Positions 1 through 8,698 of a DNA stretch of 64,000 nucleotides are shown one piece after another. The stretch spans positions 1 to 64,000 of the forward strand of contig NZ_NBWU01000004.1 of NCBI RefSeq assembly GCF_002514735.1, in the 5' to 3' direction. Within the stretch, counting starts at the first letter, position 1, and each line of letters starts with the position of its first letter. This DNA comes from Sediminicola luteus (lineage in GTDB: Bacteria > Bacteroidota > Bacteroidia > Flavobacteriales > Flavobacteriaceae). The notes beneath the pieces were generated by a model. That model worked only from the letters and a program-made list of their open reading frames with translations. It was not told where the DNA came from and did no database searches. The translations under genes were made by a program, and so were the position numbers.

Positions 1-4
1 GCCT

Positions 5-113
5 AAGGTGGCCATTGCGGTGGGGCCCACCCCTTTCCATACCGAACAGGGAAGTTAAGCCCACCAGCGCCGATGGTACTGCTACACCAAGTGGAAGAGT
101 AGGTCGCCGCCTT
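5..113 (+). rRNA. rrf: 5S ribosomal RNA
   Basis: Recognised by the 5S core containing CCGAACAGGGAAGTTAAGC and GATGGTACTGC, and by closure of helix I: AAGGTGGC at 5-12 pairs with GCCGCCTT at 106-113, including a G-U pair. The length of about 109 nt is usual for the phylum. It is the last gene of an rRNA operon whose 23S lies off the left edge. The exact mature ends cannot be fixed from sequence alone. Confidence 0.95.
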
Positions 114-120
114 TCTTTGA

Positions 121-149
121 AACCCCCGACTAACGTTGGGGGTTTTTTT
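121..149 (+). terminator. rRNA operon terminator
   Basis: Inverted repeat AACCCCC / GGGGGTT around a 10-nt loop, followed by a run of seven T. It starts eight bases after 5S helix I closes, as expected for an intrinsic terminator of the rRNA operon. Confidence 0.85.
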
Positions 150-466
150 ATGGGCCAATATTACAAAAGGTCTTTCCCTCAGAAATATTCCAAACAAAGG
201 TGTAAGTCTAAACACGCTTTATCGTCTTATCGCAGATAGAACAAGATGATTTATGAAGTTTGCTTTTTTTCTGACCCCTTTACTAATGTTGTTTTCTTAT
301 AGCAATAATCTATAATTTATGACACCTTAAAAAGGCTAGTGGGTTGAGTTAAATCCGTAATTATTACGCGGAACAATTTTTAATGCCTGTCATTGTAGCA
401 AAACACAACATACTTTAGTCGAGCCCAATAACTTACAAGTATATAATAAATGGTAGTAATAAGCCA
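150..466. other. non-coding gap after the rRNA operon
   Basis: About 320 AT-rich bases between two terminators facing each other. I see no plausible ORF, tRNA, repeat or structured RNA here. It reads as a spacer between the rRNA operon and the convergent regulator genes. Confidence 0.5.
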
Positions 467-492
467 TAAAAAAACCTTCCCGAGGGAAGGCT
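467..492 (-). terminator. terminator of the two-component operon
   Basis: CCTTCC / GGAAGG stem with a four-base loop at 475-490. On the minus strand it is followed by seven T, 25 bases past the response-regulator stop. It should end the regulator/kinase transcript. Confidence 0.8.
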
Positions 493-517
493 TTTAAATA
501 CAACGCCATTATTTTTT

Positions 518-1240
518 TTAGTACAAACCGATATTATCCCTTAAAATGGCCTGTTTTACATCGGCAACATAACTTCGGCCTATGGGGTACCGAATGGCAC
601 CTATTTCCACACTATTCCCTTCTACCGTTTCCACTTTATCCATAGCAATGGTAAATGATCTATGAATTCGTATAAATTTATCGGAAGGCAAACTATCGGT
701 AAAGCTACCTAGGGTTTGGTGTATGATATGTTTGTCGTTTTCGGTGTTGATCTTGATATAATCCTTTAAACTCTCCACAACAAGAATTTCATCTAAATAC
801 ACCTTCTTAAGTTTCTTTTTGTCAACTTTCACAAAAATATAGGCCCTTTCATTGTGTTCATGGGTATTCTGAAACTGAAGATTCTTTAATTTAAAAACCC
901 GATTGGTGGCCATTATAAAACGGGGTAACGAAATGGGTTTAACCAAATAATCCAGTACTTCCAGCTCATAACTTTCTACCGCAAATTCTTCATGGGCCGT
1001 AGTTATTACAACTAAGGGTTTGTTATCTAAACTTCGCAGTAGGCTAAGGCCGTCCAACACCGCCATATTAATATCCAAAAACAACAAATCGGGTTGATTT
1101 TGTCGCAAATAATCAAGGGCTTTTAGGGCATTATTAAAGGTTTCGACAACCTCTAGGCCCTCTATTTGCTCAGAATAATTCTTAAGCACATTAACCGCTA
1201 AGGGTTCGTCATCTACGATTACACATTTAATCCGGTTCAT
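518..1240 (-). CDS. LytTR-family response regulator
   Basis: A 240-residue cytoplasmic response regulator. The N-terminal receiver domain (about 1-120) has the acidic pocket D10-D11, the phospho-acceptor D56 in the string FLDIN, and the conserved lysine in YLVKP. The C-terminal LytTR DNA-binding domain (about 135-238) carries the family string FIRIHRSF. LytTR regulators bind DNA through an all-beta domain and work with LytS/YehU-type kinases. The kinase gene is immediately upstream on the same strand, with one base between its stop and this ATG, so they form a cognate pair. The pair is divergent from the mannosidase operon, which makes control of that operon possible, but this is inference; it could equally serve an unrelated envelope response. 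Confidence 0.93.
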   Translation of the reverse strand: MNRIKCVIVDDEPLAVNVLKNYSEQIEGLEVVETFNNALKALDYLRQNQPDLLFLDINMAVLDGLSLLRSLDNKPLVVITTAHEEFAVESYELEVLDYLVKPISLPRFIMATNRVFKLKNLQFQNTHEHNERAYIFVKVDKKKLKKVYLDEILVVESLKDYIKINTENDKHIIHQTLGSFTDSLPSDKFIRIHRSFTIAMDKVETVEGNSVEIGAIRYPIGRSYVADVKQAILRDNIGLY

Positions 1241-1241
1241 C

Positions 1242-2318
1242 TTATACTTTTAATTTAAGCTCAACCACATATAGCTGACCTTCATCCTTTATGGATAATT
1301 CGTACTCATCTTCTTCGTAGCCCAAAGCCAATCTTTTCTTTGCATTTGGGATCCCAATACCACCGATTTCCTTTTTGATTTTCTTCTTACTTGTATCGGA
1401 AGGAATAGGGTTGGAAACCCTAAAGTAAAGAAAATCTTCAATAATCTTAAACTCTATATTAATTTCTATATCCTCAACGTTTTTGTCGGCTCCGTGCTTA
1501 AATGCATTTTCTATAAAGGATAACAATAACATAGGTGCAATCGATTTATTTCGTATATCTCCAGATATATCCATATTTACAACCAAAGAATCGCCATAAC
1601 GAATCCGTTCCAAGTCAAGATAATTCTGTATACAAACAACTTCATTCACCAACGACTGTCGTTTTTCTTTGGTTTGATACAACAAATACCGCATTAACTC
1701 GGACAATTTTAAAATGGTTTTCGGTGCCTTGGGCGATTTTTCAAGCGCCAAAGAATAAATGTTGTTTAACGTATTGAAGAAAAAATGTGGTGAAACTTGG
1801 GTACGTAAGAACCTTAATTCTGTTTCTAGTTGTAATTTTTCTAAATCCGCCAAACGTTTGTTCTCTTTAATCCAGTCGAAGGTAAGTTTTATGGCTGTTG
1901 CAAAGGTTATCACATACAATTCCCCAATCATCATATCCATGGCATAATTGAAAGTGATAGATTCGATTACCTCTGGCCCTTCTGGCCATACGTTGGTGTT
2001 TACCAAATAATAATACAAGAAATACTTAACATAGAGCATTACAATTAAACTGGTAATCACCAAAAATGTATACGTCCAATATTTGCGCTTATACACAAAA
2101 AGTGGCATTAACACATAAATATTCAGGTAACATAACGTCATATGAATAGGAAATCCAATCAAATTACTTTTAAAAGAATACACGTAATCATGGAAATAAC
2201 TACCCCATCTCAAGGTGTTAAAAAGGAAATAGATGCTCCAGAATATGATATGATGTTTTAATGTAATACCACTTTGATATTCTGAAGTTAGTGATAATCT
2301 ATTTTTTGTGTCGTTCAT
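1242..2318 (-). CDS. LytS/YehU-type sensor histidine kinase
   Basis: A 358-residue inner-membrane kinase. The first ~150 residues hold four or so hydrophobic segments with short loops and no large periplasmic sensor. The His_kinase (PF06580-type) phosphotransfer region follows, with the phospho-accepting histidine at H178 in SPHFFFN. The ATP-binding domain follows, with the N-box string SFIENAFKHG and a GGIGIPN glycine box. Short-loop sensors of this family usually sense membrane or small-ligand cues. It heads the operon with the LytTR regulator at 518. Its start lies 135 bp from the divergent GH92 start at 2454, so both promoters share one control region. Confidence 0.92.
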   Translation of the reverse strand: MNDTKNRLSLTSEYQSGITLKHHIIFWSIYFLFNTLRWGSYFHDYVYSFKSNLIGFPIHMTLCYLNIYVLMPLFVYKRKYWTYTFLVITSLIVMLYVKYFLYYYLVNTNVWPEGPEVIESITFNYAMDMMIGELYVITFATAIKLTFDWIKENKRLADLEKLQLETELRFLRTQVSPHFFFNTLNNIYSLALEKSPKAPKTILKLSELMRYLLYQTKEKRQSLVNEVVCIQNYLDLERIRYGDSLVVNMDISGDIRNKSIAPMLLLSFIENAFKHGADKNVEDIEINIEFKIIEDFLYFRVSNPIPSDTSKKKIKKEIGGIGIPNAKKRLALGYEEDEYELSIKDEGQLYVVELKLKV

Positions 2319-2360
2319 AGGCTATTCTCGACCCACATTCATTTAGCATTCAAAAGCAGC

Positions 2361-2437
2361 TGTTGGTCTAATTTTGTTAGCAAAGACTCCAAAAATATAA
2401 ATATTCATTCTTCCAAACCATATTTAACCGACCAACA
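2361..2437. promoter_or_regulatory. bidirectional control region with inverted 8-mer
   Basis: The 135-bp gap between the kinase and the first GH92 gene holds TGTTGGTC at 2361-2368 and its exact reverse complement GACCAACA at 2430-2437. TAATTTTG at 2369-2376 matches the Bacteroidota -7 consensus TAnnTTTG and points toward the GH92 operon. The inverted 8-mer is observed; its role as an operator is inferred. TTGGTCG also appears in both susC leaders of this window. Confidence 0.45.
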
Positions 2438-2453
2438 CTACTAAATCCGATTA

Positions 2454-4727
2454 ATGTCAGAACGCTTTAATTATATCTTATTTGGGCTGTTTTTAGTCTT
2501 ACTAGGCTGTTCTCCAAATAAAAATGACCAAAACACTACCAAAGGTTCTTTGCAAACCGATGTTATGTCTTGGGTAGATCCGTTTATCGGTACCGGAGGG
2601 CATGGTCATACCTACCCAGGGGCCACAGTTCCGTTTGGTATGATCCAATTAAGTCCGGATAATGGAACGGCGGCATGGGATTGGTGTTCTGGTTATCATT
2701 TTACAGACTCAATAATTGCAGGTTTTAGTCATTTGCATTTAAGCGGAACCGGTATTGGTGATTTATACGATATTCGAATATCTCCGGTAAACCGAAATGT
2801 AGATTTATCGAATCTGGCAAACAATCGGGATAGTTTGGATTACGTGTCTAGGTTTTCCCATGAGACCGAGCAGGCAAGTCCGGGCTATTACAAGGTACGT
2901 TTGGAAGATTTCGGTATAGACGTTGAACTTACCGCAGGTAAACGAACCGGTCTACATAAATACACCTTTACCGAAGATCAAATGCAGTCCGTTGTAATGG
3001 ATCTTGGTTTCTCCATCAATTGGGATAGCCCGACCTCGACAAAAATCAGATTAAAGGATAAGTATACCGTAGTAGGCCATAGACATTCTACAGGTTGGGC
3101 CAAAAACCAAAAATTGTTCTATGCCATTAAGTTTTCCAAATCCATTGCGGGATATGACTTATGGAACGAGGGCAAAATGCTCGAAGGGGTTTCTGAAACG
3201 ATGGGGAACCATACCGCGGTACAATTGTTTTTCAACAGTTTAAAGAAAAGACAATTGAAGGTTAGGGTAGCGGTATCTTCGGTTAGTGAGGCCAATGCCT
3301 TGGCCAATTTGGCCAGCGAATCCAATAATTTCAATTTCAAGGCCACTAAAAATGCGGCTATTGGGAATTGGAACGATCATTTGGAACAGATACAATTGGA
3401 AAGCGAATCGGAAGATGATAAAACCATCTTTTATTCGGCACTTTACCATTCACATTTGGCTCCCACTTTATTTTCCGATGTAAATTCAGAATTCCGCTTA
3501 GAAAACGACACCATTACCAAGGCCCATTGGGGAAATGCGTATTCGACACTTTCTTTATGGGATACCTTTAGGGCTGAAAAACCGTTATTGGGTCTTTTGC
3601 ACCCAAAAAGGTTAGCCGACATTGCCAACTCTATGTTGGCCTATTACCAAGTGAATAAGACTTTACCGGTTTGGACCCTATATGGTAACGAGACCAATAC
3701 GATGACCGGTTATCACGGGGTTCCTGTAATAGCGGAGGCCATTTTAAAGGATGTCGAAGGCATTGATGCCGAATTAGCCTATGAGGCCATGAAAAATACC
3801 ATGACAGGAACCGCCAGGGGTTTAGGACCTTATGACGAGTACGGCTACATTCCATTCGAGTCTATGGACGAGTCGGTTACCATTACTTTGGAATTGGCCT
3901 ATGACGATTGGTGTTTTGCCCAGGTCGCTAAAAAATTAGGAAAAACTGAAGACGCCGCATATTTTGGCAACCGGGCACAAGCCTACCAAAAATTGTTCGA
4001 TACGAAAACTGGTTTTATGCGGGCCAAATCTCTAGATGGAAAAACTTGGCGTATTCCATTCGACCCAAAATTTTCGGCCCATAGGGTACATGCCGATTAT
4101 ACCGAAGGTAATGCCTGGCAGCATAGTTGGTTCGTACCACATGATGTGGAAAACTTAATTTCACTACATGGTGGTCCGGAGATGTTTACGAATAAACTGG
4201 AACAACTATTTACCGAAGACTCCGAAATAACTGGTGATAATGTATCCGTTGATATTTCGGGACTGATTGGGCAATATGCCCATGGAAACGAACCCAGTCA
4301 CCATATTGCTTATATGTTCAATAAAGCGGGAAAACCTTGGCGAACGCAATACTGGGTAAATCAAATCTTAAGAAGCCAATACCAAAATACCCCCGATGGG
4401 CTAAGCGGTAATGAAGACTGTGGTCAAATGTCGGCTTGGTATATTTTTAGTGCCCTAGGCATATATCCGCTTAACCCTTCCTCTACGACTTATGAAATCG
4501 GAAGTCCCTTGTTCCCAGTAGCCAAGGTCAAGGTAGGCGATAAAAACTATTTTGAAATAAGGGCCAATGATGTAAATAATGACAATATTTACATTCAATC
4601 GGCAAAACTAAATGGAAAACCATTAAATCGTACCTATATTACCCACCAAGAAGTTGTGAATGGAGGGGAATTGGTTTTTCAAATGGGCCCCAAACCTAAT
4701 AGAGATTGGGGCAATAACGCTTTATAA
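2454..4727 (+). CDS. GH92 alpha-mannosidase, lipoprotein
   Basis: Exo-acting, Ca2+-dependent, inverting alpha-mannosidase of family GH92 (757 residues, family-typical). A lipoprotein signal ends in the lipobox LLGC with C19 as the lipidated residue. The family opening motif VDPFIGTGGHGHTYPGA lies just after it. The candidate general acid is E551 in EGNAWQ. The conserved GNEPSHH stretch is at 611-617, and the GNEDCGQMSAW block contains the candidate base D655. It is the first gene of the plus-strand glycan operon, followed 12 bp later by a sugar symporter. The related enzyme at 8699 shares the GNEPSHH and GNEDCG forms, so the two may have similar linkage preference. The exact linkage (alpha-1,2, -1,3 or other) cannot be read from sequence. 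Confidence 0.95.
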   Translation: MSERFNYILFGLFLVLLGCSPNKNDQNTTKGSLQTDVMSWVDPFIGTGGHGHTYPGATVPFGMIQLSPDNGTAAWDWCSGYHFTDSIIAGFSHLHLSGTGIGDLYDIRISPVNRNVDLSNLANNRDSLDYVSRFSHETEQASPGYYKVRLEDFGIDVELTAGKRTGLHKYTFTEDQMQSVVMDLGFSINWDSPTSTKIRLKDKYTVVGHRHSTGWAKNQKLFYAIKFSKSIAGYDLWNEGKMLEGVSETMGNHTAVQLFFNSLKKRQLKVRVAVSSVSEANALANLASESNNFNFKATKNAAIGNWNDHLEQIQLESESEDDKTIFYSALYHSHLAPTLFSDVNSEFRLENDTITKAHWGNAYSTLSLWDTFRAEKPLLGLLHPKRLADIANSMLAYYQVNKTLPVWTLYGNETNTMTGYHGVPVIAEAILKDVEGIDAELAYEAMKNTMTGTARGLGPYDEYGYIPFESMDESVTITLELAYDDWCFAQVAKKLGKTEDAAYFGNRAQAYQKLFDTKTGFMRAKSLDGKTWRIPFDPKFSAHRVHADYTEGNAWQHSWFVPHDVENLISLHGGPEMFTNKLEQLFTEDSEITGDNVSVDISGLIGQYAHGNEPSHHIAYMFNKAGKPWRTQYWVNQILRSQYQNTPDGLSGNEDCGQMSAWYIFSALGIYPLNPSSTTYEIGSPLFPVAKVKVGDKNYFEIRANDVNNDNIYIQSAKLNGKPLNRTYITHQEVVNGGELVFQMGPKPNRDWGNNAL

Positions 4728-4739
4728 CAAATACTACAA

Positions 4740-6617
4740 ATGCACAGTATAGATATAGCCATAATTGCCATTTATGTTATTTTAACCCTCGCCGTAGGGA
4801 TTTGGGTTTCCAAAAAAGCTTCAAAAGGATTAAAATCTTATTTCTTGGGAGGGAATGACATCAAATGGTATTTCTTGGGATTGAGCAACGGTTCCGGAAT
4901 GTTCGATGTATCTGGTACGGCATGGATGGTGGCCCTGTTGTTTTTGTATGGTGTAAAGAGTTTTATGTGGATGTGGATGTGGCCGATATGGAACCAGATT
5001 TTCATCATGATCTTTTTGGCTGTTTGGATAAGAAGGTCAAACATTATGACCGGTTCCGAATGGATAACCACCCGTTTTGGCGACGATAGGGCAGGAAGGG
5101 CCTCCCATTTGATCGTAGCCATTTTTGCGGTGGTTTCAGTAATTGGGTTCATTGCGTATTTCTTTGAAGGCGTAGGAAAGTTTATGACCATAATCTTACC
5201 ATGGGATTTTACTTTCGCAATTGGGGAGGCTACCATATTTACCTCCGAGCAATCCTATGCCCTCTTATTGATTCTTTTGACCACCATCTATACCATTAAA
5301 GGAGGTATGTTCTCTGTGGTGGCCACTGAAGTTTTACAATACGGTATCATGGTTATTGCAGGGATTTTGGTCGCCGGGTATACCTTTATCCATATTTCCG
5401 ATATCCAAATAGAGCAAGTGATTTCCGATGAGTGGAAAAACCTCTTTTTTAGTTGGGAGCTCAACACCCATTGGGAAGGGAAATATGACGCCTTCAACAA
5501 ACTAATAGACGAACAGGGTTACAAAATGTTCGGGGCCTTGATCGGTATGTCTTTGTTCAAAGGTTTTTTCGCCAGTGTGGCCGGTCCTACACCTAGTTAT
5601 GACCTGCAACGGATCCTTTCCACCAAATCGGTTAAGGAAGCGGCCTATATGAGTGGCTTTACGAATTTGATATTGTTCATACCGCGTTATTTATTGATAG
5701 GCGGAATCGTGGTACTTGGTTTGGTGTATTTGGCCCCTCAATTAAATTCCTATGAAGGCCTAGATTTCAGTTACCTCGAAACCTTATTGGCCCAAGTAAT
5801 CAATTTTCATGTTCCTGTAGGTGTCAAAGGTTTGTTGCTTGCTGGATTATTGGCTGCATTCATGTCCACCTTTTCTGCTTTTGTTAACTCAGGACCCGCC
5901 TATATCGTTAACGATATCTATAAAAAATATTATAAACCGAAAGCCGAACCTAAACATTATATTAAAGCTAGCCATATCGCTTCGTTTGCGGTAGTGTTCC
6001 TCGGGGTGGTCATGGGCTTTTTTACCGATTCGATCAACACCATTACCCTTTGGATAACAAGTTCCTTAATGGGAGGCTATGTAGCGGCCAATTTCTTAAA
6101 ATGGGTATGGTGGCGCTTTAATGGATGGGGCTATTTCTGGGGTATGTTAGCCGGATTGATTGTGGCAACATTGCAATTTATTATGGACAGTAATAAGTCT
6201 AGTTTTGAGCCCGATACTTGGTTGTATGAGCTATCGCACATCCATGCGATTTATCTTTTCCCTATCATTTTTGGGGTTTCCATGTTGGGCTCTATTTTGG
6301 GCACCTATTTGAGTAAACCCACTGACATGGGGGTATTAAAGGAGTTTTACGGGAGCGTAAGGCCTTGGGGCTTCTGGAAACCCGTGGCCCAGGCCCTTAG
6401 GGCGGAAAACCCTGATTTTACCGAAAACAAAGGGTTCTGGAACGATATGATGAATTGTGGTATTGGTATGATCTGGCAATCTAGTATGATCGTACTACCT
6501 ATTTACTTACTTATCCGGGATTACCCCAAAATGTGGATATCGTTAACGGTATTCCTGATAACCACCATTATTTTAAAATATACATGGTTGGATAAGACCA
6601 GAAAGATTACGGATTAA
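4740..6617 (+). CDS. sodium:solute symporter (SSS family)
   Basis: A 625-residue polytopic inner-membrane transporter of the SSS (PF00474) family with about 13-14 predicted hydrophobic helices. Family features are the N-terminal string YFLGGNDIKWYFLGLSNG, the GGMFSVVATEVLQ segment and the AAFMSTFSAFVNSGPAY segment in the later helices. It would move a sugar or small oligosaccharide into the cytoplasm using the Na+ gradient. It lies between a secreted GH92 and a cytoplasmic GH130 with 12-22 bp gaps. This suggests its substrate is the product of outer trimming and the substrate of GH130, for example mannose or Man-GlcNAc. Transport specificity is inference from context only. Confidence 0.92.
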   Translation: MHSIDIAIIAIYVILTLAVGIWVSKKASKGLKSYFLGGNDIKWYFLGLSNGSGMFDVSGTAWMVALLFLYGVKSFMWMWMWPIWNQIFIMIFLAVWIRRSNIMTGSEWITTRFGDDRAGRASHLIVAIFAVVSVIGFIAYFFEGVGKFMTIILPWDFTFAIGEATIFTSEQSYALLLILLTTIYTIKGGMFSVVATEVLQYGIMVIAGILVAGYTFIHISDIQIEQVISDEWKNLFFSWELNTHWEGKYDAFNKLIDEQGYKMFGALIGMSLFKGFFASVAGPTPSYDLQRILSTKSVKEAAYMSGFTNLILFIPRYLLIGGIVVLGLVYLAPQLNSYEGLDFSYLETLLAQVINFHVPVGVKGLLLAGLLAAFMSTFSAFVNSGPAYIVNDIYKKYYKPKAEPKHYIKASHIASFAVVFLGVVMGFFTDSINTITLWITSSLMGGYVAANFLKWVWWRFNGWGYFWGMLAGLIVATLQFIMDSNKSSFEPDTWLYELSHIHAIYLFPIIFGVSMLGSILGTYLSKPTDMGVLKEFYGSVRPWGFWKPVAQALRAENPDFTENKGFWNDMMNCGIGMIWQSSMIVLPIYLLIRDYPKMWISLTVFLITTIILKYTWLDKTRKITD

Positions 6618-6639
6618 AATTTAAGTTCCAAATACGAAG

Positions 6640-7623
6640 ATGAAGCAAGATTCCATGAAAACCGACATTCCATGGCAAGATAGGCCAGAAGGAAACCATG
6701 ATATAATGTGGCGATTCGATCAAAACCCCATAATCGGTCGTTACGACATTCCCACGTCCAACAGCATTTTCAATAGTGCTGTTGTTCCTTTTAAAGACGG
6801 ATATGCGGGAGTATTCCGCTGCGATAATAAAGCGGTGCAAATGAATATTTTTGCCGGCTTTAGTAAAGATGCCGTGCATTGGGATATTGAACACAATCCC
6901 ATTGCCATGCAAGCCGGTAACACCCAAATGATCCACTCGGATTATAAATACGACCCCAGGGTGGTTTTTATAGAGGACCGATACTGGATTACCTGGTGTA
7001 ATGGCTATCATGGCCCATCGATTGGAATCGGATACACCTACGATTTCCAAGAGTTTTTTCAATGTGAAAATGCGTTCTTACCATTCAACAGGAATGGGGT
7101 ATTGTTCCCTCGAAAAATTAACGGCAAATATGCCATGCTAAGCCGTCCCAGTGATAATGGGCACACCCCTTTCGGGGATATTTGGGTAAGCTATAGCCCA
7201 GATATGAAATATTGGGGCGAACACCGTTGTGTGATGAAACCTTCACCCTTCGAAGATAGTGCCTGGCAATGTACCAAAATAGGTGCAGGCCCAATCCCTA
7301 TAGAGACCGAAGAAGGCTGGTTAATGATCTATCATGGCGTAATAAACACTTGTAATGGCTTCCGCTATGCCATGGGATCCGCTTTATTGGATTTAGTAAA
7401 TCCGGATAAAGTGTTATTTAGGACCCAACCTTATTTATTAGGTCCTGCGGTAGATTACGAGATGATTGGCGATGTACCTAATGTGGTATTCCCATGTGCA
7501 GCCTTACACGATTTTGAAAAAGATCGTATTGCCGTGTATTACGGGGCCGCAGACACCTCGGTAGCTTTGGCATTTGGCCATATCTCAGAGATTATCGCAT
7601 TCACCAAACAAAACAGCCTTTAA
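6640..7623 (+). CDS. GH130 beta-mannoside phosphorylase
   Basis: A 327-residue GH130 five-bladed propeller enzyme without a signal peptide, so cytoplasmic. The family uses inorganic phosphate to split beta-mannosides into mannose-1-phosphate and an acceptor. The proton-donor aspartate is expected in YDPRV, here D105, near the D104 reported for the gut enzyme UhgbMP. Other typical strings are [12 protein letters not shown] near residue 35 and [14 protein letters not shown]. Surrounding GH92 and GH20 genes point to Man-beta-1,4-GlcNAc from the N-glycan core rather than plant mannan. Met6 is a possible alternative start. Some GH130 members are hydrolases, which sequence reading alone does not exclude. 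Confidence 0.9.
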   Translation: MKQDSMKTDIPWQDRPEGNHDIMWRFDQNPIIGRYDIPTSNSIFNSAVVPFKDGYAGVFRCDNKAVQMNIFAGFSKDAVHWDIEHNPIAMQAGNTQMIHSDYKYDPRVVFIEDRYWITWCNGYHGPSIGIGYTYDFQEFFQCENAFLPFNRNGVLFPRKINGKYAMLSRPSDNGHTPFGDIWVSYSPDMKYWGEHRCVMKPSPFEDSAWQCTKIGAGPIPIETEEGWLMIYHGVINTCNGFRYAMGSALLDLVNPDKVLFRTQPYLLGPAVDYEMIGDVPNVVFPCAALHDFEKDRIAVYYGAADTSVALAFGHISEIIAFTKQNSL

Positions 7624-7624
7624 G

Positions 7625-8674
7625 ATGAAATGGACTTGGATCCTCTTCTTTGCCGTTCTAATAGGTGCCCAGGCACAAGAACCCCCGCGTACCCATATTG
7701 CCTATTATACCAAAACCCCGATTGTTGTTGATGGTATGGACAACGACCGGGCTTGGGGCAAGGTAGATTGGTCGGACTCTTTTATCGATATTGAAGGCGT
7801 TAAAACCCCTACCTACGACACCAAGGTTAAAATGCTGTGGGACGATAACTACTATTACATTTTTGCCAAGATTGAAGAACCTCATGTTTGGGCTACATTA
7901 AAAGATCATGACGCCATCATGTTCCATAACAACGACTTTGAGGTGTTTATTGACCCTAATGGAAATACCCATGGCTACTATGAGCTTGAGTTCAATGCTT
8001 TGAACACCCTTTGGGACCTTTTTGTGGTTAAACCCTATAGGGACCAAGGCAACGAAACACTCAACGAATGGGAAGCATTAGGCATAAAATCTGCCGTGAA
8101 TGTTGAAGGTACACTGAATAACCCAAAAGATAAAGATACCGGTTGGACCATCGAAATCGCTATCCCCTTTAAGTCATTACGCACCAACTATTTCCATCTC
8201 GACCCACCTAAAGACCGCTTTTGGCGCGTAAACTTTTCTAGGGTCAATTGGGATTTTGATTTAGATGATAATAGATATGCTCGCAAGAAGGGTGACGATG
8301 GAAACCTATTACATGAATACAACTGGGTTTGGTCTCCCCAAGGGGTAATCAGTATGCATCAGCCTGAAACGTGGGGCTATGTATATTTCTCCTCCAAAAA
8401 AGCGGGGCAGAAAGCCAGTTTTGTGATTCCGCAAGACGATTGGATCAAATGGAAAATGTATGCCGTTTACCGTGCCCAGCGCGATCATTTCAAAAAGAAC
8501 AGGGAGTGGCTAACTAAAGAGGTAGCCTTGCCTGAAAGCGAAATGGAAATAAACGGGAACAAGGTTAAATTTTCAATAGAATACCACCAAACCGGTTGGA
8601 ATCTTTCGACGATAAGCCCATTTACAAATAGGGCACTGATATTAACCCATACCGGTAAGTTTATAAAAAGGTAA
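7625..8674 (+). CDS. secreted CBM9-like carbohydrate-binding protein
   Basis: A 349-residue protein with a type-I signal peptide (cleavage near AQA-Q18). The start at 7625 is chosen because it gives a clean signal peptide one base after the GH130 stop; an in-frame ATG at 7574 would overlap GH130 and bury the signal. Residues about 25-235 match the CBM9-like (PF06452) domain: IVVDGMDNDRAWGKV, aromatic-rich strands such as DDNYYYIF, and NDFEVFIDPNGNTHGYYELEFN. The C-terminal ~100 residues are less clear and may be a second binding or structural part. CBM9-like proteins recur in Bacteroidota glycan loci with GH20 and GH92 and are thought to bind ligands. No catalytic role is evident. Confidence 0.85.
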   Translation: MKWTWILFFAVLIGAQAQEPPRTHIAYYTKTPIVVDGMDNDRAWGKVDWSDSFIDIEGVKTPTYDTKVKMLWDDNYYYIFAKIEEPHVWATLKDHDAIMFHNNDFEVFIDPNGNTHGYYELEFNALNTLWDLFVVKPYRDQGNETLNEWEALGIKSAVNVEGTLNNPKDKDTGWTIEIAIPFKSLRTNYFHLDPPKDRFWRVNFSRVNWDFDLDDNRYARKKGDDGNLLHEYNWVWSPQGVISMHQPETWGYVYFSSKKAGQKASFVIPQDDWIKWKMYAVYRAQRDHFKKNREWLTKEVALPESEMEINGNKVKFSIEYHQTGWNLSTISPFTNRALILTHTGKFIKR

Positions 8675-8698
8675 TTCAGTTCAAAATAGCATGCGCCT

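Noticed and set aside
15-239. Short frames across the 5S rRNA
   Set aside because: They cover a structural RNA and terminator; no coding signal.
7574-7624. Upstream start of the CBM9-like protein
   Set aside because: It would overlap GH130 and place 17 polar residues before the signal peptide.
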